A stretch of DNA of 9,634 nt, from assembly GCA_033722135.1 (NCBI GenBank), contig JAWVZO010000088.1, forward strand, positions 1-9,634, written 5' to 3'. A program made the translations under genes and the position numbers. Source of the stretch: QNFN01 sp033722135. GTDB taxonomy: Bacteria; Pseudomonadota; Gammaproteobacteria; QNFN01. Shown in pieces: positions 1 to 6,427 of this stretch (the stretch's first letter is position 1; each line of letters begins with the position of its first letter). The notes under the pieces are model-generated. The model was given only the letters and a program-made list of their open reading frames with translations. It was not told where the DNA came from and made no database searches.

Positions 1-1106
1 GCACCTTCCTGGTCCGCTCCGGCGTGCTCACCTCGGTGCACGCGTTCGCCAGCGACCCCGCGCGCGGGATCTTCATCCTCGCCTTCCTGCTGCTGGTCGT
101 CGGCGGCTCGCTGACGCTCTACGCCTGGCGCGCGCCGAGCGTGAAGAGCACCGGCCACTTCCAGCTCGCCTCGCGCGAGACCTTCATGCTCTCGGGCAAC
201 GTGCTGCTGGTCGTGGCCATGGGCGCGGTGCTGCTCGGCACGCTCTACCCGCTGGTCCTCGACGCCTTCGACCTGGGCAAGATCTCGGTCGGCCCGCCGT
301 ACTTCAACGCGGTGTTCGTCCCGCTGATGGCGCCGCTGCTGTTCATCCTCGGCTTCGGCCCGCAGCTGCGCTGGAAACAGGACGACACCGCCACGCAGGT
401 GCGCCGCTTCCGCTACGTGCTCGCGGTCAGCGTCGTGGCCGGTATCCTGATCCCGCTGGTCGCCTACGGCTCGGTAACGCCCGGGGTGGGCCTCGGCGTT
501 GCGCTCGCCTGCTGGGTGGTCGGCGGCATCGCGGTCGACCTCGGCCGGCGGGCCGGGACCCCGCGCGGCCTGCGCAGCGTGCCGCGCAGCTACTGGGGCA
601 TGACCACCGCCCACACGGGGCTGGCCGTGGTGGTGGTCGGCATCACGCTGACCAGCGGCTACAGCACCGAGCGCGACGTGCGCATGGCGCCGGGCGATTC
701 CCTGGAACTCTCCGGCTACACGTTCCGCTTCGACAGCATCGACGAGGTCGAAGGCCCGAACTACACGTCGAGCTTCGGTCATTTCACGGTGACCGACGAT
801 CGCGGCGAGGTCGTCGCGCAGCTCAACCCCGAGAAGCGCATCTACCGGGTGCAGACCATGCCGATGACCGAGGCGGGCATCGACGGTGGCCTGTTCCGCG
901 ACCTGTTCGTCGCGATGGGCGAGCCGCTCGGTGACGGCGCCTGGGCGGTGCGCATCTACCACAAGCCGTTCATATTCTGGCTCTGGCTAGGCGCGCTCCT
1001 GATGGGCGCCGGCGGGCTGATCGCCGCCTCCGACCGGCGCTACCGGCTGGCCGTCAGGCGGGCCGAGGTGCCGCCCCCGGGCGAAGCCGCGACGGCCAGG
1101 GGGTAA
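1..1106 (+). CDS. ccmF: Cytochrome c heme lyase subunit CcmF, 3' part (5' end outside window)
   Basis: Integral membrane core of the cytochrome c heme lyase, which transfers heme from CcmE to the reduced CXXCH motif of apocytochrome c on the periplasmic side. The reading frame is open from position 3 and gives 367 visible residues, so roughly the first 40-45% of a usual ~650-residue CcmF is missing, including the WWD heme-handling motif. Visible hallmarks are the TFLVRSGVLTSVHAFASDP block at the very start (His encoded at 39-41), PPYFNAVFVPLMAPLLFILG, the WGMTTAHTGLAVVVVGIT helix with its histidine, ERDVRMAPGDS opening the periplasmic domain, and the VRIYHKPFIFWLWLGALLM terminal helix followed by a DRRYRL-type tail. 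From family knowledge, histidines in these blocks are candidate heme ligands. About seven hydrophobic segments are visible. It ends with TAA, 5 bp before ccmG. Confidence 0.96.
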   Translation, partial: TFLVRSGVLTSVHAFASDPARGIFILAFLLLVVGGSLTLYAWRAPSVKSTGHFQLASRETFMLSGNVLLVVAMGAVLLGTLYPLVLDAFDLGKISVGPPYFNAVFVPLMAPLLFILGFGPQLRWKQDDTATQVRRFRYVLAVSVVAGILIPLVAYGSVTPGVGLGVALACWVVGGIAVDLGRRAGTPRGLRSVPRSYWGMTTAHTGLAVVVVGITLTSGYSTERDVRMAPGDSLELSGYTFRFDSIDEVEGPNYTSSFGHFTVTDDRGEVVAQLNPEKRIYRVQTMPMTEAGIDGGLFRDLFVAMGEPLGDGAWAVRIYHKPFIFWLWLGALLMGAGGLIAASDRRYRLAVRRAEVPPPGEAATARG

Positions 1107-1111
1107 CACGG

Positions 1112-1666
1112 ATGAAGGCACGCTACCTGATCCCGCTCGGGGTCTTCGTCGCCATGGCCGGGCTGTTCTGGTTCGTGCTCAACCAGATGAACACCGGCGA
1201 GTACAACCCGCGGGAACTGCCGTCGGCGCTGATCGACAAACCGGCGCCGAAGTTCTCGCTGCCGAGCCTGCACGAGCCCGACGAGACCATCGGCACGCCC
1301 GACTTCATCGGCCAGGTGTCGCTGTTCAACGTCTGGGCGAGCTGGTGCGTCTCGTGCCGGGTCGAGCACCCGTTCTTCATGGAGCTGGCCCGGCGCAACG
1401 AGATTCCGATCTACGGCCTCAACTACAAGGACGAGCGCGCCGACGCGCTGCGCTGGCTGAACCAGCTCGGCGACCCGTACGTCGCCAGCGCCTTCGACTA
1501 CGAGGGGCGCGTCGGCATCGACTGGGGCGTCTACGGCGTGCCGGAGACCTTCGTCGTCGACAAGCAGGGCAGGATCCGCATGCGCTTCCCGGGCCCGGTC
1601 ACCGCCGAGGTCTGGGAGCGCCGGTTCGTGCCACTGATCGAGAAACTGCGGAGCGAACAGGGATGA
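1112..1666 (+). CDS. ccmG: Thiol:disulfide interchange protein CcmG/DsbE
   Basis: Membrane-anchored periplasmic thioredoxin-like protein that, with CcmH, reduces the disulfide in the CXXCH motif of apocytochrome c before heme attachment. It has 184 residues, the normal family length. An N-terminal hydrophobic segment at about residues 5-24 is an uncleaved anchor. The thioredoxin fold carries the active site WASWCVSCRVEH with Cys79 and Cys82, and the YGVPETF motif (141-147) supplies the cis-proline at 144. The acidic surroundings and the PETF motif separate CcmG from general thioredoxins. The dipeptide between the cysteines is Val-Ser rather than Pro-Thr or Pro-Ser. An AGGGGG-type ribosome binding site spans the ccmF stop at about 1098-1103. 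The start lies 5 bp after ccmF, and the TGA stop overlaps the ccmH ATG (ATGA), so translation is probably coupled. Confidence 0.96.
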   Translation: MKARYLIPLGVFVAMAGLFWFVLNQMNTGEYNPRELPSALIDKPAPKFSLPSLHEPDETIGTPDFIGQVSLFNVWASWCVSCRVEHPFFMELARRNEIPIYGLNYKDERADALRWLNQLGDPYVASAFDYEGRVGIDWGVYGVPETFVVDKQGRIRMRFPGPVTAEVWERRFVPLIEKLRSEQG

Positions 1667-2154
1667 TCCAGCGTGTGTGGCCCGGCCTTCTGTTGGCCCT
1701 TCTGCTCGGCCTTGCCGTCCCGGGCTGGGCGGCGATCGAGACATTCTCATTCGACTCGCCCGAGGAGGAGGCTCGCTTCAAAGAGCTCTCCGGGCAGCTG
1801 CGCTGCCTGGTCTGCCAGAACCAGTCGATCGGCGATTCCAACGCCGAGCTGGCGCAGGACCTGCGCCGCGAGGTCTACGAGATGATCAAGGCGGGCCGGA
1901 CCAACGAGGAGATCATCACCTTCCTCGTCGACCGCTACGGCGACTTCGTGCTCTACAAGCCGCCGATGACCGCGACGACCGCGTTGCTCTGGGCCGGTCC
2001 GTTCCTGCTGATCGCCGTGGGCCTGTTCTTCCTGATCCGCTTCATCCGCACGCGGGTGGCCGCGACCGGCGCCACCGAGGTGGAGCTCAGTGCCGAGGAA
2101 CGGGCGCGAGCCGACGCCCTTCTGGAAACGTCCGGGAAAGACGAACAACGATGA
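1663..2154 (+). CDS. ccmH: Cytochrome c maturation protein CcmH (short form)
   Basis: Periplasmic thiol-reductase subunit that works with CcmG and sits in the CcmF-CcmH-CcmI heme ligation complex. It has 163 residues, matching stand-alone CcmH rather than the long E. coli protein that fuses CcmH and CcmI. A signal peptide covers residues 1-23 (cut near GWAA). The family signature LRCLVCQNQS holds the redox pair Cys48/Cys51. The helical-bundle region follows with GRTNEEIITFLVDRYGDFVLYKPP, then one membrane helix at about 106-126 and a short charged cytoplasmic tail. The ATG at 1663 is chosen because it starts the signal peptide and overlaps the ccmG stop. In-frame codons further upstream would run into ccmG. 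Its own stop overlaps the ccmI start in the same ATGA arrangement. Confidence 0.96.
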   Translation: MIQRVWPGLLLALLLGLAVPGWAAIETFSFDSPEEEARFKELSGQLRCLVCQNQSIGDSNAELAQDLRREVYEMIKAGRTNEEIITFLVDRYGDFVLYKPPMTATTALLWAGPFLLIAVGLFFLIRFIRTRVAATGATEVELSAEERARADALLETSGKDEQR

Positions 2155-3818
2155 TGATCCTCTTCTGGTTGCTGGCCGCGGCGATGCTGCTCGTGGCCCT
2201 CGCCCTGCTGTTGCCGGCCCTGACCGGCGACCGGGATGCCGGCGGCGTCAAGCGCGACGACCTCAACCTGGCCGTGTTCCGCGACCAGCTCGCCGAGCTC
2301 GAGGCGGAGCACGCCGAGGGTACGCTCGACGATACCCAGTTCGAGGCGGCCAAGGCCGAGCTCAAGCGGGAGGTGCTCGACGAGGTCGGCGGCAGCGAGG
2401 GGGGCGGTCGCACGTTCGGTCGCGGAAGGGCGGTCGCGCCGGTCGTCGCGCTGCTGGTGCCGCTGATCGCCATCGGCCTCTACCTGCAGCTCGGCGAGAG
2501 CCACCTGCTGACCGAGGCGGGGCAGGCCGAGCTGGCCCAGGCGGAGCAGGCCGCGCACGACATGGCCAACGTCGACCAGATGGTGCAGCAGCTCGCCAAC
2601 CGCCTGCGGGAGAACCCGGACGACCTCGAGGGCTGGCGGATGCTCGGGCGGTCGCTGCTGGCCACGCAGCGCTACACCGAGGCCGCCCAGGCCTTCTCCC
2701 AGGCCCTGCGCATCGGCGGCGAGCGCCCCAACCTGCTCGCCGATTACGCCGAGGCGCTGGCGATGGCCAGCGACGGGCAGCTGGTCGGCGAACCGCTGAC
2801 CATCGTCGAGCGGGTCCTGGGCATGCAGCCGATGCACGAGAAGGCGCTGTGGCTCGCCGGCATCGCCGCCTTCCAGCGCGGCGACTACGCGATCGCGCTG
2901 GACTACTGGCAGCGTCTCACCTCGGTTATGCCGCCCGACCATCCGAACCGCGAGCTGCTCGACGGCTACGTGGCCCAGGCGCGCAATGCACTCGGCGACG
3001 GCGCGGTGGCCGAGGCCGGGTCGGGCGTGCCGGCGGCGGCGGGCGCCACGATCGAGGTCACCGTCGAGCTCGACCCGGAACTCGCCGACCGGCTCGACGC
3101 CACCGACACGCTGTTCGTCTTCGCCCGCGCCGCCGACGGGCCGCGCATGCCGCTGGCCATCGCGCGGGTGCCGGCCGCCGACTTCCCGGTGACCGTCACG
3201 CTCGACGACAGCCAGGCGATGATGCCGAGCCTGAGGCTGTCCAACTTCGGCGAGGTCACCGTCGGCGCGCGCGTGTCGCGTTCCGGCGACGCGACCCCGC
3301 AGCCCGGAGACCTCCAGGGGCAGGCCGGCGGCGTCCTGGTTGGTGCCGACCGGGCCGTGCGGGTGACCGTAGACGAGGTGGTCGGCGACGCGCCGGCGCC
3401 GACCGCGACCGGCGGCACGCCGACGGCGTCGGCCCCCGAGCCGGCCCGGCCCCCGGTGCCGGCCGTCCCGGCCGCGACGTCGATCCAGGTCGAGGTCCGG
3501 CTTGACGACGCGCTCAGCGACCGCGTCGCGCCCGGCGACACGCTGTTCGTCTTCGCCCGTGCCGCCGAGGGCCCGCGCATGCCGCTGGCGATCGTCCGGC
3601 GCAACGCCGGCGAGCTGCCGGTGACCGTCACGCTCGACGACAGCCAGGCCATGGTGCCGAACTTCCGCCTCTCGGCGTTTCCGGAGGTCCAGGTCGGCGC
3701 GCGGATCTCGCGCTCCGGCGACGCCACCCCGCAACCGGGCGACCTGCAGGGCAGTGTCGCCGGGGTCCAGGTCGGGCGGGACCGCCGCGTCGAGCTGACG
3801 ATCTCCGAGGCGCTCTGA
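2151..3818 (+). CDS. ccmI: Cytochrome c biogenesis protein CcmI with duplicated C-terminal domain
   Basis: Apocytochrome c chaperone of the system I heme ligation complex. It has 555 residues, clearly longer than the roughly 400 I expect for the family. Order of parts: membrane helix 2-23; cytoplasmic coiled-coil-like loop about 35-80, typical of CcmI (FRDQLAELEAE, with TLDDTQFEAAKAEL); membrane helix about 94-113; periplasmic TPR region about 135-285 (DDLEGWRMLGRSLLATQRYTEA and following repeats); then two copies of the C-terminal Ig-like CycH-type domain at 301-410 and 445-554. A linker rich in Pro, Ala and Thr (411-444) joins the copies. Each copy has DTLFVFARA, GPRMPLAI, VTVTLDDSQAM and SRSGDATPQPGDLQG. 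ATG at 2151 overlaps the ccmH stop; the next codon (2154) is also ATG and could be the true start. The duplication accounts for the extra length. Confidence 0.95.
   Translation: MMILFWLLAAAMLLVALALLLPALTGDRDAGGVKRDDLNLAVFRDQLAELEAEHAEGTLDDTQFEAAKAELKREVLDEVGGSEGGGRTFGRGRAVAPVVALLVPLIAIGLYLQLGESHLLTEAGQAELAQAEQAAHDMANVDQMVQQLANRLRENPDDLEGWRMLGRSLLATQRYTEAAQAFSQALRIGGERPNLLADYAEALAMASDGQLVGEPLTIVERVLGMQPMHEKALWLAGIAAFQRGDYAIALDYWQRLTSVMPPDHPNRELLDGYVAQARNALGDGAVAEAGSGVPAAAGATIEVTVELDPELADRLDATDTLFVFARAADGPRMPLAIARVPAADFPVTVTLDDSQAMMPSLRLSNFGEVTVGARVSRSGDATPQPGDLQGQAGGVLVGADRAVRVTVDEVVGDAPAPTATGGTPTASAPEPARPPVPAVPAATSIQVEVRLDDALSDRVAPGDTLFVFARAAEGPRMPLAIVRRNAGELPVTVTLDDSQAMVPNFRLSAFPEVQVGARISRSGDATPQPGDLQGSVAGVQVGRDRRVELTISEAL
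3051..3380 (+). repeat. CcmI C-terminal domain, copy 1
   Basis: First of two direct copies inside ccmI (residues 301-410). It aligns to copy 2 without gaps at a constant offset of 432 bp (144 codons). By hand count, 75 of 110 residues are identical. Two stretches are identical at the DNA level: 24 bp from 3104 and 32 bp from 3186. Confidence 0.93.
3483..3812 (+). repeat. CcmI C-terminal domain, copy 2
   Basis: Second copy of the ccmI C-terminal domain (residues 445-554), ending one residue before the last residue of the protein. The identical DNA blocks lie at 3536-3559 and 3618-3649, each exactly 432 bp after its partner in copy 1. The edges of the copies are more diverged than the centres. 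Confidence 0.93.
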
Positions 3819-3852
3819 CGCGCCCCGGTCCCGCCGGCCGCGGGAGCCCGTC

Positions 3853-4248
3853 ATGAATCCCGAGACCTACCTGCTGCTGCGCGGCGTGCACCTGACCAGC
3901 GTCGGGCTGAGCCTCGGCCTGTTCCTGCTGCGCGGCTGGTGGCACTGGCGGGGCTCGGCACTGCGCCGCAGCCGCTGGGCCCGCGTGGTCCCGCACGTCA
4001 ACGACACGGTGTTGCTGCTCGCCGGCATCGGGCTCGCGGTCATGCTGCGCCAGTACCCGCTGGCCGCCCCGTGGCTGACCGCAAAGCTGGTCGGCCTGCT
4101 GCTGCACATCGTGCTCGCCATGGCGGCGTTCAAGGGGTGGGTGCGCGGTCCCGCGGCGGGCGTCGCCTGGGCGGGCTCGCTCGCGGCGTTCGGCTACGTC
4201 GTCGGCGTCGCGCTCAGCCGCGATCCCGGGCTGGGGCTCGTCGGCTGA
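3853..4248 (+). CDS. SirB-family small membrane protein
   Basis: Polytopic inner-membrane protein of 131 residues that resembles the SirB family (named after a Salmonella invasion-gene regulator locus; biochemical role unknown). About four hydrophobic helices are visible: 5-28, 50-66, 75-95 and 102-121. Family-like features are an N-terminal His (His13) in RGVHLTSVGLSLGLFLLRG, the RVVPHVNDT motif (44-52) leading into helix 2, and WLTAKL (74-79) opening helix 3. Conserved His, Asn and Asp residues at membrane edges would suit a cofactor or quinone-related role, but that is speculation. The gene lies 34 bp after ccmI with a GGGAG ribosome binding site at 3842-3846, so it is probably the last gene of the ccm transcript. 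It converges on the tRNA gene. Confidence 0.78.
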   Translation: MNPETYLLLRGVHLTSVGLSLGLFLLRGWWHWRGSALRRSRWARVVPHVNDTVLLLAGIGLAVMLRQYPLAAPWLTAKLVGLLLHIVLAMAAFKGWVRGPAAGVAWAGSLAAFGYVVGVALSRDPGLGLVG

Positions 4249-4264
4249 CGGACGGGGAGGGGAG

Positions 4265-4338
4265 TGGAGCGGGTGATGGGAATCGAACCCACGTTAGAAG
4301 CTTGGGAAGCTCCTGTTCTACCATTGAACTACACCCGC
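4265..4338 (-). tRNA. tRNA-Gly (anticodon CCC)
   Basis: Read on the minus strand, this 74-nt sequence folds into a complete cloverleaf. The acceptor stem pairs 4269-4275 with 4332-4338. The D arm is GTTC/GAAC, and the anticodon stem GGAGC/GCTTC closes a TTCCCAA loop with anticodon CCC at 4304-4306. The T arm has a TTCGATT loop. The discriminator is U (4268) and the CCA end is encoded (4265-4267). It reads the glycine codon GGG. It converges with the SirB-family gene, whose stop is 16 bp away. Confidence 0.97.
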
Positions 4339-4390
4339 GAGGTGTCGCCGGACCGCCCGCGCGCGCTTCGCTGGCCGCGCCGGGACCGGC

Positions 4391-4419
4391 ATTCAAGCAG
4401 CTTCCGGGGGCTTTGACAA
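4391..4419 (-). promoter_or_regulatory. Probable sigma-70 promoter of tRNA-Gly
   Basis: On the minus strand a TTGTCA -35 box (4419-4414) lies exactly 17 bp from a TTGAAT -10 box (4396-4391). The -10 is followed by a GC-rich discriminator (GCCGGTCCC), as expected of stable-RNA promoters under stringent control. Transcription would start near 4384, leaving a leader of about 45 nt before the mature tRNA. Five of six -35 bases and four of six -10 bases match consensus. Confidence 0.55.
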
Positions 4420-4429
4420 GCGCCCCCGG
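4404..4429 (-). terminator. Stem-loop after the PilZ-like gene (possible terminator without T-tract)
   Basis: A perfect 8-bp GC-only inverted repeat, CCGGGGGC (4404-4411) with GCCCCCGG (4422-4429), encloses a 10-nt loop. It lies 21 bp beyond the stop of the gene at 4451-6265. No run of T follows on the minus strand, so it is not a classic intrinsic terminator. It may act as a strong hairpin stop or protect an mRNA end. The tRNA -35 box falls in its loop. Confidence 0.4.
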
Positions 4430-4450
4430 GGAGGCCGCGGCAGCCGCGCG

Positions 4451-6265
4451 CTAGAACGGCTTGAGGGTGCTCGGCGGCGTCAGCGGCGTCTTGACCTTCG
4501 GCTTCTCGGCCGGCTCCCAGCCGAAGCGCGAGAAGCTGCGGGTCGTCTCCTCGAGCCGGGTCAGACGCAGGTAGCGGACCTCGTCGCCGACCACCGCGAG
4601 CAGCCGGGTGCCGACGTCGTAGATCGCCGCCGGGGCGATCAGCGACGAATTCTCCGGTTCGCTTATCGGCGTGGTGAGCAGCAGGCGGAAGTACTCGCCG
4701 CCTTCCCCGGTGCCCTCCACGGCGCGGCCGCCCAGCGCGAACGGCCGCTTGGTCAGGTTGCGCACGCCGATGCTCAGACCGCGGCCCTGCAGGAACTGCA
4801 TCCAGCGCACCGAGCCGATCGTCCAAGGGTCGTCCCCGCTGTCGCGGTAACCGATGATCTCGCCGACCCGGATCCGCTCCTGCGGCGTGTCGCCGAGCGA
4901 CAGCGAGATCCCGCCCTCGCTCTTGTCGAACTGCTGCCAGGTCGTGGTGTGGAATTTCTGGCGGAACTGCTCGTCGTACGATTTCGTCCGCTCGATGGTG
5001 TCGCTGCGGGTCTCGTAGACCGTGTCCCAGACGTCGGCCCCGCCGAGGTCGGCCGCGCCGAACACCGAGCTGCGCGTGCCGAGTTGCGAGCCGGCGTTGG
5101 TCGCCCACTGCGCCTGGTTCTCGTTCATCAGATCGAGGGAGGGGCCGCTCGCACCGCCGGTCGACCGGAGCTCCTTCTGCTCCGGGACGAACTCCTCCTC
5201 GCCGCTGACGAAGTGATGGGCGCAGCCGAGCCCGACCAGCACCTCCACCGGCTCGTAGATCCGGACCCGCTCCGAGGCCCTTTCGCGGCGTGCTTCCCAG
5301 GCGTGCTTGAGGCGCAGCAGCATGTCGCGGCGCATGCGGTCGATCAGCGACAGCCCCTTCTTGTTGGCGCGGCGTTTCTCCTCGAGCGTCTGGATCGGGG
5401 CATCGACCAGCGCGCTGGCCGCCGAGACGTCGATGCTGACGCCGTTGAGCGGCTTGGCCGGCCTGCGGGTCGGGGCGTACATCGGCGGCTCGTCCCGGTC
5501 CGGGTCGATGTAGAGTGCGCCGGCGATCTCCTGGCCGCTCGGGATCGGGGTCAGCTTGCAGCCGTCGATCCAGTGGTCGATCTCGTTGAACAGCGTGTAG
5601 ATCTCGCCCTGCATCAGGTGATAGGGGTTGGCGAGGTAGAGCAGGATCAGCTGCCGGTAGACGTGGTCGATGGTCTCCTTCTCGGTACTGCCCAGGCCGC
5701 CGCTCGGGACCGGCGTTTTGTGGATCTTGGCCTGGCTGGCGAAGCGGTAGATGCGGTGCACCTCGCCCCAGATGTGATCGGGCTCTGGGGAGTAGGCGAC
5801 GTAGGCCTCGAGCAGTTCGTGGGTCAACGCCTCGATGACGCGGTGGGCGGTGACGATCATCGCCTGCGGCACCCGGGACGGATCGCCCTGCGAGAGGAGA
5901 TCGACGAGCACGCGCTTGTAGGCGTGGGCGATCTCCTCGAGCAACCGGCCGTGCAGCGCGGCCAGTTCGCGGTTGCGCGCGCTGGGCTGGTAGGCGGTCT
6001 TCTCGCGCTGCTTCTTCATCGCCTTGTCGACGTCCAGGGCCTTGGCGCGCATCTGCTCCATGATCTGGTAGCGGACCTGGGTGTCGATCGGGCTGCGGTT
6101 CATGCGCTCGAGGGCCTCGAGCATGCTGGTGGCCGCCTCCTCGACGTTGGCGAGCGGCAGCGAGTCGATCCAGGCCGAGATCTTGGCCGGATCGGTCTTG
6201 AGCGCCTCCGCATCGGCGGGGATGGTCGGTACCGTGAGCCGGAGCACGGAGATGGTTTCGATCAT
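4451..6265 (-). CDS. Large cytoplasmic protein with PilZ-like C-terminal region
   Basis: A 604-residue soluble protein with no signal peptide or membrane helix. It resembles a family of long uncharacterised proteobacterial proteins annotated as PilZ or c-di-GMP-binding, recognised from memory and not by search. The N-terminal ~250 residues are helical and include WIDSLPLANVEEAATSMLEAL (30-50, part) and YLANPYHLMQGEIYTLF (210-226). A basic helical segment lies at 295-335. Residues about 435-505 look like a PilZ barrel: FDKSEGGISLSL carries a D-x-S-x-x-G match (Asp447, Ser449, Gly452), then RVGEIIGYR and WTIGSVRWMQ. I see no RxxxR motif just upstream, so c-di-GMP binding is uncertain. The conserved tail has SLIAPAAIYDVGTRLL and LEETTRSFSRFGW. 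The ATG at 6265 follows an AAGGA-type ribosome binding site about 12 bp upstream. Confidence 0.8.
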   Translation of the reverse strand: MIETISVLRLTVPTIPADAEALKTDPAKISAWIDSLPLANVEEAATSMLEALERMNRSPIDTQVRYQIMEQMRAKALDVDKAMKKQREKTAYQPSARNRELAALHGRLLEEIAHAYKRVLVDLLSQGDPSRVPQAMIVTAHRVIEALTHELLEAYVAYSPEPDHIWGEVHRIYRFASQAKIHKTPVPSGGLGSTEKETIDHVYRQLILLYLANPYHLMQGEIYTLFNEIDHWIDGCKLTPIPSGQEIAGALYIDPDRDEPPMYAPTRRPAKPLNGVSIDVSAASALVDAPIQTLEEKRRANKKGLSLIDRMRRDMLLRLKHAWEARRERASERVRIYEPVEVLVGLGCAHHFVSGEEEFVPEQKELRSTGGASGPSLDLMNENQAQWATNAGSQLGTRSSVFGAADLGGADVWDTVYETRSDTIERTKSYDEQFRQKFHTTTWQQFDKSEGGISLSLGDTPQERIRVGEIIGYRDSGDDPWTIGSVRWMQFLQGRGLSIGVRNLTKRPFALGGRAVEGTGEGGEYFRLLLTTPISEPENSSLIAPAAIYDVGTRLLAVVGDEVRYLRLTRLEETTRSFSRFGWEPAEKPKVKTPLTPPSTLKPF

Positions 6266-6327
6266 GGCTGAGACTTTTCCTTCATCCGCGGGCGGTCGGC
6301 GGTGGTTGGTGACCGCATACCCCTGGA

Positions 6328-6333
6328 ATTATC
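6328..6333 (-). promoter_or_regulatory. Candidate -10 box for the PilZ-like gene
   Basis: GATAAT on the minus strand matches five of six consensus bases and follows an A-run. The predicted start near 6321 leaves a leader that contains the ribosome binding site of the gene at 4451-6265. The matching -35 position (ATGTTA) is poor, so this may need an activator, or the TATCAT at about 6360-6355 may be used instead. Confidence 0.35.
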
Positions 6334-6372
6334 TTTTTCGTCGGACCCCATAACATGATAGCCAAACCTCGT

Positions 6373-6423
6373 CAGACATTGTAGAAACCGAACGAAACAC
6401 CTTGATCAACTGACAAATGTCTG
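6373..6423. repeat. Inverted repeat between Sel1 gene and PilZ-like gene
   Basis: CAGACATT (6373-6380) is repeated in inverted form as AATGTCTG (6416-6423), with 35 bp between. Allowing one unpaired base, the arms extend by two more pairs. A smaller palindrome, TTGATCAA, lies between them at 6402-6409. The repeat starts 5 bp after the Sel1 stop codon and precedes the promoter region of the next gene. It could be a weak hairpin at the Sel1 mRNA end or a binding site. Confidence 0.5.
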
Positions 6424-6427
6424 CGAA

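Larger units (their letters stand above)
6266..6427. other. AT-richer intergenic spacer with promoter and inverted repeat
   Basis: This 162-bp spacer has a clearly lower GC content than its surroundings. I find no gene in it. On the minus strand it should hold the 3' end of the upstream Sel1 transcript and the promoter of the PilZ-like gene. Candidate -10 boxes on that strand are GATAAT (6333-6328), which would give a leader of about 55 nt, and TATCAT further upstream. No convincing -35 accompanies either. Confidence 0.55.

Noticed and set aside
3051..3812. The repeated sequence in ccmI as a CRISPR or mobile repeat
   Set aside because: There are only two copies, both in frame and both encoding the same protein domain with intact motifs.
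1953..3854. A 633-codon open frame on the minus strand opposite ccmH and ccmI
   Set aside because: It is an Arg/Gly/His-rich mirror of the GC-rich ccm genes with no domain, signal or start context. The + strand proteins are unmistakable.
4265..4338. tRNA-Gly as an integration site for a genomic island
   Set aside because: No integrase, no second copy of the tRNA 3' end and no composition break point to a mobile island in this window.
4949..6271. A 440-codon + strand open frame opposite the PilZ-like gene
   Set aside because: It consists of low-complexity Val/Asp/Arg/Leu-rich sequence typical of an antisense frame. The minus-strand product has recognisable motifs and a ribosome binding site.
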